A stretch of DNA of 64,000 bases, taken from assembly GCF_010183535.1 (NCBI RefSeq), contig NC_071332.1, positions 2,232,001 to 2,296,000 of the forward strand, written 5' to 3'. The notes under the pieces are model-generated. The model did not search any database. It had not been told where the DNA came from and saw only the letters and a list, made by a program, of their open reading frames with translations. A program made the position numbers and the translations under genes. The stretch comes from Caenorhabditis remanei (lineage: Eukaryota; Nematoda; Chromadorea; Rhabditida; Rhabditidae). Below are positions 54,001 to 63,731 of the stretch, one piece after another (within the stretch, counting starts at the first letter, position 1; every line of letters begins with the position of its first letter).

Positions 54001-57000
54001 AGTTTCTCCTGTAGTTGAATGGACAGCGGTGTTGTAGGCGAAAGCCACTTGTTTCAGGATATCATCCCAGTTCGTATGGTCTCGGTTGACCAACTTAGAT
54101 ACCATTTGGTGGAAAGTCCTGAACGTCCTCTCGGTAGCGCCGTTCCCCTTTGAGTGATGTGGGATGGCCAGATGATGTTTGACACTGAGGAGTTCGCAGA
54201 ACATCTTGAATGCCGCCGCTGAGAAAGCGGGGCCATTGTCAGATACGATTTCCGTAGGAGTACCGAACTTGAGCACACATTCCTCCAGAATTGCTCGAGA
54301 GACTGTGTTGGCAGTTGCGTCTTTCAGCGGTATTGCAATGACGTACTTCGAGAACCAGCAAATTATGTTCATGTAGTACTTGTAGCCGTTGGTTGACTCC
54401 TTCAGCGGTCCGCACAGATCGACTCCAATCTTCTCGAAGATGGTTGAAGTTAGCACGATCGATTGGGGTTCCCGAGTTGATGGATGTGAATCCCTCTTCA
54501 GCTGACACTGCACACACTGCTTTGCCCATTGTGCGAAATGCATCTTCATGTTAGGCCAGAAGTATCTAACTTGAGCCTTCTGGTGTGACTTTCTCCCGTT
54601 GAGGTGACCTCCAGATATTGAGTTTGCGTGGAATGACTCAAACACTAGTCGTCGAAGACTCTCAGGTATGACTGTCCTCAGCTTTCCCTTGAACGATACG
54701 GTAAGTATCCCTTTGTCGGAGACTTCAATCCTGTCCAGCACATCATTCCACTGACTTGACAACGAGTCGATTGGAGTAGATGGATTCTTCAAGAAATTCT
54801 TGATCATAGAGATCTCCTTATCCTTGTCCTGTTCGTCCAGCAGACTGATTGGATTGCTATCTCCATGTGCGTTGAATGAACTCGCCGGGCTTTTGGCTAC
54901 CATACAGTATGGAAACTCCACGATGTCTTCGAGTTCCGGTCCTTCCAGAGGTTTGGACTCATCCTTTGCTCTCGACAAGAAGTCAGCTACTGTGTTCTTC
55001 TTTCCGTCGATGTGGACAATCTCTACGTCGTACTGCTGGAGTTCGACTAACCATCTTGCCAGCATGTCGTTGACTTTACACTTCACCATCAGGTACCGGA
55101 GTGGACGATGGTCCGTATGAAGTATCACTTTTGATGCGTAGAGATACGGCTTGAATTGGCGTAGAGCGAAGACGATAGCTCCGAGTTCGTTCTGAACTGC
55201 TGCTCGTTGAGCTTCACATGCTGACAGTGTCCTGGAGACATAAGCAATTGCTTGATAACTCTTCGGATCATCCGGAGACGTTTGAGTGAGAACAGCTCCC
55301 TGAGCTACAGCGCTTGCATCTGTGAAGACGTGAAATTCCCTGGTGTAGTCTGGGAAAACTAACACGGGTTTGCTAGCCAGAGCTTCCTTCAGTGTAGACA
55401 CTGCTTTCTGCTGTTCTTCAGCCATGACGAACTTGACGTCCTTCCTCGTTAATCTCGTTAACGGCTCAGTTATCTCAGCGTAGTTCTTGATGAACTTCCT
55501 GAAGAAACCAGTCATCCCAATGAATCTCCGAAGTTGGATGATGTTCAGCGGCATTGGAGCTTCCAGAATCACCTTGACGTTGGCCTTGTTTGGACTGTAG
55601 TTGTCCCCGTTGATTTCGTGTCCAAGGAATACGATGGATGTCCTCACGAATTCACACTTCTTAGGAGAAGCCTTCAGATTATACAGTCTGAATCTTGTCA
55701 GGACTTTCCTCAGAGTCGTCATGTGTTCCTCGAAAGTTTTGCTGAACACAAGTACATCGTCAATGTACAACATGACGTCGTCATCCATTCTAGCGAGCAC
55801 AGTCTTCAGGGCTCTTTGAAAGTATGAAGCGGCTGACTTCAAACCAAATGGAAGATGAGTGTAGGCGTAGACCCGTTTCTCGGTGATGAAACCACACTTG
55901 TACGACGATTCCTGATCCAAACGGAGTTGAAGGTATCCGTTGGCCATGTCCAAGGAGGAAAAGAAGCGAGCTTTTCCAACCTTCTCAATGATTGAATCAA
56001 TCCTGGGTAGAGGTTAGTTGTCCGGAATCGTGATCTCGTTCAACTTTCTGAAGTCTAGACAGACTCGCAGAGCGCCATTCTTCTTTCGTACCAGAACGAT
56101 GTTGCTGGTCCAAGGTGTGTTGCTCTCTGTGATGCGTCCAGATCTCAGGAGTCCATTGATGTGTCCTTCCAGCTCGGCTTGGTACTTGGCTGGAACTCTG
56201 TACGGTCTTCCTCTCACTGGAACTTCCGTGCTGGTATAGATGTGCACAGGATCCGTCCTTGAACTTCCCAAATCGTAAGCGTTTTTGGAAAACACGTCGT
56301 GGAACTCGTCCAACATAGCTTGAAGTGATGCTCTCTGAGTGTGAGATATCCCCTCGACTTTGCTGAGATCGATCTTGAACGTTGGGTCCAGCTCCTCCTC
56401 TTGCCTGGCTGCGATTTGGAGAATGGGAGGAGAGGATGTTGTAGTGTCAAAAACACTGCAACCCGCCTGCTGCGTTCGTAGCTGGACAACTCGTAGCAAC
56501 TCTGAGGTTGCTCAGAACCTCAATTGGTTCGTCAGAGACGTTGCTGATCAGGAGCTTGCAGACTTTCGGACTGATGACAGCTGGTGCCACGAACAACCCG
56601 TTCGAGAAGTCGATCGCCGATTCCACGATTAGTGGAGTATCCGGAGCCAGTTTCTCTCCTTGCTCAATCTTGCACTGAATGTAGCATTCAGATCTTGGGC
56701 TGATCATAGTAGTCTCCAAGACTCTTATGTCACGCTGGTATGACTTAGCTCGTCTAGCACTTGCAGATCCCATGGGAAGGATATCATTCCCAATGATCAC
56801 TTGTTGGTTGCCATAATCCATCTTCAGCATTGGAAGACGCGACAAGAAGTCGTTCCCGATAATGAAGTCATATTCTCCAGTGGCTGGTGGTGGACTCGGA
56901 TCCTCAGTGAAGTGGATTCGGTGACTGATCTTTGTCGACCCGATCTTGAAGTAGAGCACATCAGATCCAATGAACTGGACTGCCTGGTTTGCAATTCCGA

Positions 57001-60000
57001 TTGCTGTCTTGGTGAAACTCGGCTGGAGTTTACCCAAATGAAGCAGCTTGGCCACTGATCTAGTGGACACTGAGATACTCGCTCCAGTATCAATCAAAGC
57101 GGTACACCAGAAGGTGTTAGCCAGAATAGGGACCTGAGCGGTGATATATCTGGTCTTCGGCTTGCTCACCAGACATGACGTTGTTTGAATCTCCGGGACG
57201 TCCGTGAAGTCGTCCTTTGGAAACTGGATGGGATAAAGTTCTCCCGGTCCATGTCCGTACTGTTCGGCTGACAGTCGCTCGTTTCTCAACTTGAGAGCTT
57301 CAACTTGATCTACCAAGGCTTTGATCTTGTCTTGGTACTCGGCTTCAGTGGTGTTGACACCTGCTGGTTTCACGGCAGGTTGGGACTGACGATGGTTGTC
57401 GACTGGATTCAGCTTGCCAGACTGGCGATCGCTAGCCTTCTTATGACATTCACGTGCATAATGTCCGCCTTTGCCACAGTAGTGACAGCCTCCCCGACGC
57501 CTGGCATTGGTGTTAGCACGCCCGTGATTGTTGGAGCTGTTTCCACGATTACTCAAGCTGTTTCCGCTGTTTCTGCCGTTGTTATCCCGATTCCAGGAGG
57601 AATCACTAGATCCTCCACTTGCAGCTAAAGCAATTGCTTTCAGCACTCTTGGATCCGAGAATGGATCTTGCACTGGTGGCGGCATGTTTGCTTCCATGTC
57701 AATGGCAGCATCCAAAGCCTCTCGTATGGTCTTGGGCTTCTGTATCTTGACACGCATTTTCAGCTCTGGCTCCAGACCGAACAAGAAGTGGTCGAAGAGG
57801 CTGGAACTTGCTTCCTTAGATGAGGTGCTGCCGTGAATCAGTTTCACCAAACGAATGATCTCCTTGTAGAAGTCCTCGACCTTCTCTCCTGGTCTCATCT
57901 TCCGAGATCGAAGCTGTTCCCGATAACGATCGTTGAGAGCTGGATGTACGAAGCGTTGTTTTAATTCACCAACCAGTTGGTCGAACGTAGTGTCCTTGTT
58001 GACTTCCAAGGCATCTTGAACGATGTCCCTCGCTTCATCTTTGAGAAAAACCAGGAGGAATCTCACTTTGTTTTCAGGCTTTGTAGTATCCGCCGTGATG
58101 TTGTACTTGTCCTCGAAAGAACGCAAGAACGTTCCCAAATCTTCTTTGCTGGAGCCACTGTATGGAGTGACATGAACTCCATCCGCCAGCGAGAATGCCA
58201 TGATGCGTGGGATTGTTTCATAATCAGAGCAATGCTCAGTGTTTTCATCGTTTACACGCCACCCCTGTTTGTTATCAAAAACTTCAACGTCGGTCTTGGA
58301 ACCTTCGCATACAGAAGCCTTAATAACAGGGCTCACCTTTCCTTCTCCGTTTCCGGGAGAGACTGCAGGACTAGATTCCTTCGTTGTCGAATCACCAGAT
58401 GTTGTCCCGATGGTTGTGATGTCATCCACGTTGCTTGCCAGGCCAGGTGGAGTCATTTCAGCATTAGAGCCAGTCATTATGTTTTCAGAGTTTTTGACAG
58501 CTTCCGCGTTGGTCATAGAACCTTCGCATTTGGAAACTGAGATTACCTTTACTGCTTCGTTTCCAGAAGAGTAAATGCCATTGTCCTTTACTGCTCCTTG
58601 ATCTTCCGGAGCCAAGATGGTGTTTCCATCCTCAACCAGGACTTGTTGAGGGTTCTCATAATTTTCGTCCGATCCAATGGAGTCGTCCAGAGTGAAAGCC
58701 TTCCGATTCCTCTTCACAGCTTGAGCGACATTGCGTCCAATGTCCTTCGCTGATTCCGATACAGTTCTTCTTTTCTCCGATGTACTGCGCATCGGCTCTT
58801 GCACCTCAGAAAGGTTCTTCCAGGGATCCATCTGTTGATCCACGTTCAGCGATGTACTAGACACCGACTTCCCCACTGATGAGTGGTTATTCCAGGGATC
58901 CATCTGTTGATTCACGTTCCAGGGATCCATCTGTTGATCCGCGACTTTTCTTCCACAGGGATCCATATGTTGATCCACGTTCCAGGGATCCATCTGTTGA
59001 TCCACAACTTGTCTTTTACAGGGATCCATCTGTTGATCCACGTTCCAGGGATCCATCTGTTGATCCACATTCAGCGCTGGGGCATTTCCATTCCAGGGAT
59101 CCATATGTTGATCCACATCCAACGGTGCACTAGACACCGACCTCTCAGGTGCTTCCAGCACCGGGTGATTGTTGGAGACAGCATGTTGTAGCGTTGCTCC
59201 AGGTCCAGAATTGGCCGTCGCCAAATTCTCAGACGTCACGATTTCTTCCGATGTAGCGGAGATGTTGATTTCCTGTTCCCCGTCGCAGTACACATCCGGA
59301 AATTCCGGAACAGCGAAGACGGCGTTGTTGTCATCAGAAGTTGACACAGGAGATGATGTTCTCGGTTGCTTGCCACTAGCAGAGAACGATGGCTTCGTGG
59401 GAGACCCACTAGCCAGAGGTGGATTGTTGAAGCTTTGCGATGTGATTTCGGAGAATTCAAGTGAGACTGCAGCGTTGGTCTTGGAACCTTCGCATTCAGC
59501 AGCTTCCTGGAGCTTCTTGAACTCGTTGTAGAGCGTCTCGTGTTTGGAGATGACTTCCGATAGCATCGCATCCAACTTATCGGTTTTGTTGTTGGCCTTC
59601 TTTGCATCCTCACTTGCCAAGTTGATGGCGCCTTCCAGGCTCCGGAGCTTCTGTCCGACGTTGTCCTCCAGATGGTCCTTGAGCCAGCTGAGGTCGGACG
59701 CGGTTGCGTTCTTGACGGCCGAGAGATGCTGCATGGTTACTGATGATTGATCAGTAACCCTTCCAGCTGCGGAGAGAATTGTCCACGGTGGACGGTTGAT
59801 TTGACCTCGATTGGCCATTGAGCGCAGTTCGAGTGGAGATTCGACAGCGAATGTCCTGGAAGCAGAAGTTGTTGACGATCAGCATCCAGTGTTGTCCGGG
59901 ATGAAGAAGGTTTTCCCGAAGGAGGTTTAAGAATATATGCAATAAACCTGCGAATCGGTGGCAGCGCGCAGGTCGTGGAACCCGCGCATAATGTCTACCA

Positions 60001-61984
60001 CCGAAACCGGTCGCGAATAAACGTGACAATTAGACGCGACGGTTCTTAGAGGCAGACAGAATCTTACGTCCTATTCTCCACATAGGGAGCTAACCTAATA
60101 CCTAAACCTAACAGGCCACGCGCACTAGTTTTAGCGTGCACTCTAAAGAAAAGTGGGTGGGCGGGAAGGGGTAACAATAAAGCGAGAAAATCGGGTTATG
60201 GTCCCGAGCCAATGGCGAAAAATCAATAAAAAGCAATGAAACACGAGTGGGAAGCGTGGGTGGGTCTTTATAAGTTAGTCTAAAATAAGAAAAACCTAGG
60301 TCGCTGCTACCAGTAAGCAACAGGAAGACGATTTGTGTTAATACTTATTTATTAATTAGTCGCTTAAAGTTACAAGAAAACGCGGTAAAGGGGAGCAAAA
60401 CGGAAGAATAGGAACTGGGTGAAAACCCCGTAAGAACTGCCCCCTATGAGAGAAATCTCGGCTTATATAGGCATCAGAAAGGGGCGGAGTTAGTGGGTCC
60501 GAAATGTGGCGCCGGCGGTAGAGCGGTACGGCGGAGTGTCGTTGTACAGTCGTTGTGGCAGGAGCGGCGAGAGAGCGTTGACGACAAGAGAGACGGCAGA
60601 CACAACGACGGCGGTGACGACAATTGCAGGTCTAGGAGTTGGTGACGAGACTGTGAGCGGTAGCGAGCAGTTTCGGCCTGAAATAATTGACTTGGAAAAG
60701 TGTCAAATTTGACGAAAAAGTGCCGAGCAGGCATAAGGATTCATCGAATACCTTACAATATGAAAACATCACAACAGACCACAATACGCCTTCAACTTAG
60801 TTATGGTATCGCTCACCTTGTCTGTCTGAATTAGAGCTAGTGGGAATAGAGTTTCCTACGCTTTCCTTCAATTTACAGAATTCCATTTGTGAACTACCAA
60901 GAAAATAGGCCGCTTCTTCAATATCCTCATCCCAATACGGATTAGAGCTTGTGGGTTGATCACTTTCAGAACTCTGTGGAATTCCAACATTGGTACTGTT
61001 TATCACTTCATTTAAACTGCTTTGACTGTTTTCAACTAAATAACATTTATTATCTACTGAAAATCTATCCCCCCACAAGTTACCTGGCGCTGATTCCTGG
61101 TTTTTAGGTTTTCCATTTGAGTATTCAGCAGATTTAACTACTTCAAACTCCGCCTTTTCTTGAGGACGTGTTCTATTCATTTCAGAAAAATCTTCCTCCA
61201 TCATTATTCTGCCCAATTCACGTCGGCGTTCTTGAATTTTTTCATCCATTTGCCGCCTTATGGATAGACGCAAGTCAAATGTTGTTCTGATTTTTTCACT
61301 CCTTTCCTGCAACACTTCTTCAAAGTCAAATGTTTCAAACACTCTTTGTTCTTCACTGCCAGCTTCAGTGCTTCTTCTCCCTGAGGCCTTTCCGGTTTTA
61401 ACTGTAGGACGCAATCTCTCTGAAAAAACCCTGATAAGAAGTGACCTTTACAATTCAAAATAATGAGACCTACTAAAACTCAAACTCCAAGTATCGTAAC
61501 ATCCATCAACTGTTTCTCCTTCTGCTTTTCTTATTGCAAAGGAGATTTTCGATTGCTTCATCACGTTGAAGTTACAAAAAACTGTATCTCTGATCAATCC
61601 AAGCCATTCATTCATAGTTTGATCCTCATTTTTCAAATCTTTCACGAGTAATTTATAATCAAACGAGTATAGAGACAACTTGAAAAAGCACATGATCATG
61701 ACAGTTTCCAGTGTACGCATATCTTCCTTGAAACTCGAATGTTGAAAAAATATGATTTTCGAAAAAGAAAACTAACCTTGAACGCTTTGATGTTGTGATC
61801 TCCTTTAACTTCTCTGGCTTTTAATAAGCGTTTATCGAATTTCTTTCTTTCCTCGTCTTGTCCCTTAAAAATCTTCTTATTGCATATACAAAGTGTTTAA
61901 TTAAAAGTGTTATCTTACAGGAACACGAAGAAAGCAATCATCAGTGAAACATGCGTTCGCTTCGCTAGATGTCTTTGAGCCCAT
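51094..61984 (-). CDS. cc-F: MGxxxS coiled-coil protein, 551 aa, split by a retrotransposon-bearing intron
   Basis: Unknown function. Exons: 61984-61919, 61863-61777, 61726-61474, 61419-60817, then across ~9 kb 51835-51543, 51494-51374, 51326-51094 (66, 87, 253, 603, 293, 121 and 233 nt), ATG to TGA. Start MGSKTSSEA, then FTDDCFLRVP as in cc-E. Exons 2, 3 and 5 have exactly the cc-E sizes. Joining the two halves is an inference: exon 4 ends with one base of a codon and exon 5 needs exactly that, as in cc-E, and homology order is preserved. Repeated IPQSSExDQPTSSN motifs occur in exons 4 and 6. The large intron contains a palindrome and an LTR retrotransposon in the same orientation as the gene, so splicing may be impaired. 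Confidence 0.65.
52585..53030 (-). repeat. 3' LTR of the retrotransposon
   Basis: 446 bp, same length as the other LTR and apparently identical over the compared parts. Read on the minus strand it begins TGTAAGGTATTCG and ends TGCTTACT. Confidence 0.93.
53031..53044 (-). other. Polypurine tract
   Basis: Minus strand TAAAAAGGGGGAGG directly abuts the 3' LTR, the expected site of plus-strand DNA priming. Confidence 0.8.
53287..56499 (-). pseudogene. Retrotransposon pol frame (RT, RNase H, integrase) with one in-frame stop
   Basis: Same frame from about 56,499 to the stop at 53,287, interrupted only by a TAA at 56,014-56,016 inside reverse transcriptase, right after KLNEITIPDN. Motifs: RRK-type RVCLDFRKLNE before the stop, YIDDVLVFSKT (RT catalytic Asp pair, about 55,755), FTDASAVAQGAVL and HTDHRPLRYL (RNase H), ADFLSRAKDE, an HHCC zinc-binding region (HANSISGGH, CVQCQLK), then integrase catalytic Asp in GVDLCGPL, Asp in SDNGPAF and Glu in NGATERTF. 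A basic tail follows. The frame is +1 relative to gag and the two overlap. Whether the stop is a mutation, is read through or is an assembly error cannot be told. Confidence 0.9.
56447..59818 (-). CDS. Retrotransposon gag-protease polyprotein, 1123 aa
   Basis: Single open frame from ATG (MANRGQINRPP) to a stop at 56,447. In order: an N-terminal coiled coil (~30-110); a Ser/Thr-rich region; eight tandem copies of a DQQMDPW-type heptad (~230-335, spaced by Asn/Cys/Lys linkers); a Gag capsid-like helical region (~560-700, with FDQLVGELKQRF); one CCHC zinc knuckle (CHYCGKGGHYARECH, ~780); and a retroviral-type aspartic protease with DTGA (IDTGASISV, ~905). The frame ends just beyond the protease. 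Pol lies in the +1 frame. The protein is unusually long for gag-protease because of the N-terminal ~550 residues. Confidence 0.92.
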   Translation of the reverse strand: MANRGQINRPPWTILSAAGRVTDQSSVTMQHLSAVKNATASDLSWLKDHLEDNVGQKLRSLEGAINLASEDAKKANNKTDKLDAMLSEVISKHETLYNEFKKLQEAAECEGSKTNAAVSLEFSEITSQSFNNPPLASGSPTKPSFSASGKQPRTSSPVSTSDDNNAVFAVPEFPDVYCDGEQEINISATSEEIVTSENLATANSGPGATLQHAVSNNHPVLEAPERSVSSAPLDVDQHMDPWNGNAPALNVDQQMDPWNVDQQMDPCKRQVVDQQMDPWNVDQHMDPCGRKVADQQMDPWNVNQQMDPWNNHSSVGKSVSSTSLNVDQQMDPWKNLSEVQEPMRSTSEKRRTVSESAKDIGRNVAQAVKRNRKAFTLDDSIGSDENYENPQQVLVEDGNTILAPEDQGAVKDNGIYSSGNEAVKVISVSKCEGSMTNAEAVKNSENIMTGSNAEMTPPGLASNVDDITTIGTTSGDSTTKESSPAVSPGNGEGKVSPVIKASVCEGSKTDVEVFDNKQGWRVNDENTEHCSDYETIPRIMAFSLADGVHVTPYSGSSKEDLGTFLRSFEDKYNITADTTKPENKVRFLLVFLKDEARDIVQDALEVNKDTTFDQLVGELKQRFVHPALNDRYREQLRSRKMRPGEKVEDFYKEIIRLVKLIHGSTSSKEASSSLFDHFLFGLEPELKMRVKIQKPKTIREALDAAIDMEANMPPPVQDPFSDPRVLKAIALAASGGSSDSSWNRDNNGRNSGNSLSNRGNSSNNHGRANTNARRRGGCHYCGKGGHYARECHKKASDRQSGKLNPVDNHRQSQPAVKPAGVNTTEAEYQDKIKALVDQVEALKLRNERLSAEQYGHGPGELYPIQFPKDDFTDVPEIQTTSCLVSKPKTRYITAQVPILANTFWCTALIDTGASISVSTRSVAKLLHLGKLQPSFTKTAIGIANQAVQFIGSDVLYFKIGSTKISHRIHFTEDPSPPPATGEYDFIIGNDFLSRLPMLKMDYGNQQVIIGNDILPMGSASARRAKSYQRDIRVLETTMISPRSECYIQCKIEQGEKLAPDTPLIVESAIDFSNGLFVAPAVISPKVCKLLISNVSDEPIEVLSNLRVATSCPATNAAGGLQCF
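58820..59120 (-). repeat. Coding tandem repeat GATCAACAGATGGATCC-type in gag
   Basis: Eight degenerate copies of a unit with GTGGATCAACAGATGGATCC on the minus strand, encoding (N/D)VDQ(Q/H)MDP(W/C). On the plus strand it reads GGGATCCATCTGTTGATCC. The spacing is irregular (27-70 bp). Confidence 0.88.
60295..60311 (-). other. Candidate primer-binding site
   Basis: Directly inside the 5' LTR the minus strand reads GGTAGCAGCGACCTAGG. With the final T of the LTR it gives TGGTAGCAG, as expected for a tRNA 3' end and similar to initiator-Met type sites. The match to a specific tRNA was not tested. Confidence 0.5.
60312..60757 (-). repeat. 5' LTR of the retrotransposon
   Basis: 446 bp. It bears the element's presumed promoter. 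The short frames inside it are the same as in the 3' LTR. Confidence 0.93.
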
Positions 61985-62651
61985 GCTGAGACGCTTCTGA
62001 AAACTGAAATGGTTTGGAAATTGTGCCGCAGTTTCAGTGCGGCACGATTTCACATGTCCAACAGTTTTCAACAGAACATACTCACCCAAGCAGTTTTTGT
62101 AGTTGTAACGGAACGACCTGGGATAGTTTTATCTGAAAATCTGCAACATTTTAATGTTTAAAATCACAGGATGTTAGATAAAGATTACGGTTAGAAACCA
62201 AGGAATGAAAGATAAATTAACGAAATCATTACTCAATTTATATAAGAAGGAATGTAACAAAATGAAGAATTGGAAATTTCAGATAATATATACAATTGCA
62301 ATGTGTAATAGAGGCGCACCTAGCGGTCCCTATTTGCAGCGGTATATCTCGGTTCCCAAAGAAAATATCAAAAAACTGCTAACAGACAAAATGCAGCTTA
62401 ATATTCATAGAATATTTCTTTAGTTGATACAATTCTTATATCTGAGATAGTATGCTCCAAACACTTGGGTGCGCCCCTACTACAGGTTTTTACTTGCCAC
62501 CGGGCCGGTCCTGAGCGGTTTTTTGTAATAACTTGTAAATCAAAATTGCTTACCATTTCAGTGACAAGGTTCAAGCCAGGGTTGGGAAATTCTGGGTTGG
62601 CCGGACATTTTCCCCGGGATTTCCCAACCCTTGTACAAAGGACTGTCAAGT
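61985..62651. other. Intergenic between cc-F and cc-G
   Basis: No gene seen. A short hairpin word pair (GGGTTGGGAAAT and ATTTCCCAACCC, about 62,580-62,632) is present. Part may be 5' untranslated sequence of cc-F. Confidence 0.5.
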
Positions 62652-63730
62652 TTAGTTATTCATTCCTCTCTCCATTTCCTCCCTCTCTCTGCGAATTCGA
62701 TTTATCTCTTCCATTTGCACCGCCTGTCTTTGTTCGAAAGCTATCCGGAACTCTCTGTCCATTCTTTTGAGTTTTTCTTCCAGCTCTTCTGGCTCTTCGT
62801 CACTGACCGTACTAATAGAGTTTCCTACGCTTTTCTCCAATTCAGGGACTTCCACATCACTCATTGTCGAACTTCCAAGAGAATCATCCGTTTTTTCAGT
62901 ATTCTCATGCTCATACGGATAGGACGCGTCTAGCTCTAATTCCTCCACCCTTTTGAGTAGAGCCTGGAGGATGATTTTATTTTCCAGCCATTGCTCTTCA
63001 ACCTATTAAAAAAATTTATTTCCATTATGACGTATTGATTAGAACGCATCTTTTTGACTTGACAAACACTGTTAATTTTTCGACAATTTTTTTTAATGAG
63101 AAGTAACGGACAGAAAGTTTTACTCAATTTTTACTTTTTTTTAAATCTCAAATGGGGAGGGGCTTATTTGGCTCCTCCTACTTTGGCAACAATACGGATC
63201 TGAAATGGCTCGACACGCTTATTACAATCGCAATCTACCAAAACCAAAGAAAATTGTATGGAAAACTGAAAGACTCAGAGAAAAATATACATTTTTCAAG
63301 GGAATTTCGGTGGAGCGCAGTTGCCAGAACTGTGCCGAGCTAATAGATCAGGACGCTCCAAACAAACTTGCGGAAAATTGGCGCGAAATTCAAAAAATTT
63401 ATCCAAATGTTTTCTTTGTGTGTTGAAAATGTATGTTTTTCCTTTTTTTGACAAATTCGATATTTTTTGTGCGAGGTTTAATCGGAAAAAAAAACAAGAA
63501 AAGTGGAAGAAAGGTGGGCTTCAAAAATTTAGTTCCCTATTGTTCGTCCACGTTATAAACACACGATTTGGCTGAGCAGCGACTCAATTGGCAACCTGCC
63601 AAGTCGTGCACAAACACTTCCGGAAAAAATTTCGCGGGAAAAAAATTTGAATTCATATGTGAAATCAGCTAAAATTGTTAAAACTCACTTTCCGTAGATT
63701 CTCCTCCGTCCTGGACAATGACGACCCCAT
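62652..63730 (-). CDS. cc-G: small MGxxxS coiled-coil protein, 130 aa
   Basis: Two exons: 63730-63689 and 63002-62652 (42 and 351 nt), ATG to TAA. Start MGSSLSRTEENLRK, again an N-myristoylation pattern. Exon 2 encodes a short coiled coil (LQALLKRVEELELDA), a middle part with LGSSTMSDVEVPELEKSVGNSI that matches LGSSQMEFCKLKESVGNSI of cc-F, and a Glu/Arg coiled coil at the end. It looks like a cut-down relative of cc-F. The 686-bp intron is not supported by further exons, so additional ones may be missed. Confidence 0.55.
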
Positions 63731-63731
63731 T

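Larger units (their letters stand above)
52585..60757 (-). mobile_element. Full-length Ty3/Gypsy LTR retrotransposon
   Basis: 8,173 bp, minus-strand orientation, in the large intron of cc-F. It has two 446-bp LTRs, an internal gag-protease frame, a pol frame (RT, RNase H, integrase), a polypurine tract and a candidate primer site. Domain order RT-RNaseH-integrase places it in Ty3/Gypsy, as in nematode Cer elements. The target duplication is ATAT (52,581-52,584 and 60,758-60,761). The empty site is preserved in the other arm of the palindrome (about 51,925-51,945). No env-like ORF is seen. One in-frame stop lies in RT, so this copy is probably not autonomous. Confidence 0.95.
51890..60795. repeat. 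Fold-back palindrome, split by the retrotransposon
   Basis: Left arm about 51,890-52,234; right arm about 52,284-52,584 continuing at 60,762 to about 60,795. The ~50-bp spacer includes a piece of arm sequence. Each arm carries a 62-codon ORF read outward from the centre: minus 52,125-51,937 and plus 52,393-52,581, both with FEVEFLGHGHQFSSAFSMTK. Changes between arms are few, so the palindrome is fairly young. Confidence 0.85.

Noticed and set aside
53287..59818. Plus-strand and other-frame ORFs over the retrotransposon
   Set aside because: They are shadows of gag and pol and lack any domain.
62580..62632. GGGTTGGGAAAT / ATTTCCCAACCC hairpin
   Set aside because: Short and imperfect; could be chance or an old element end.
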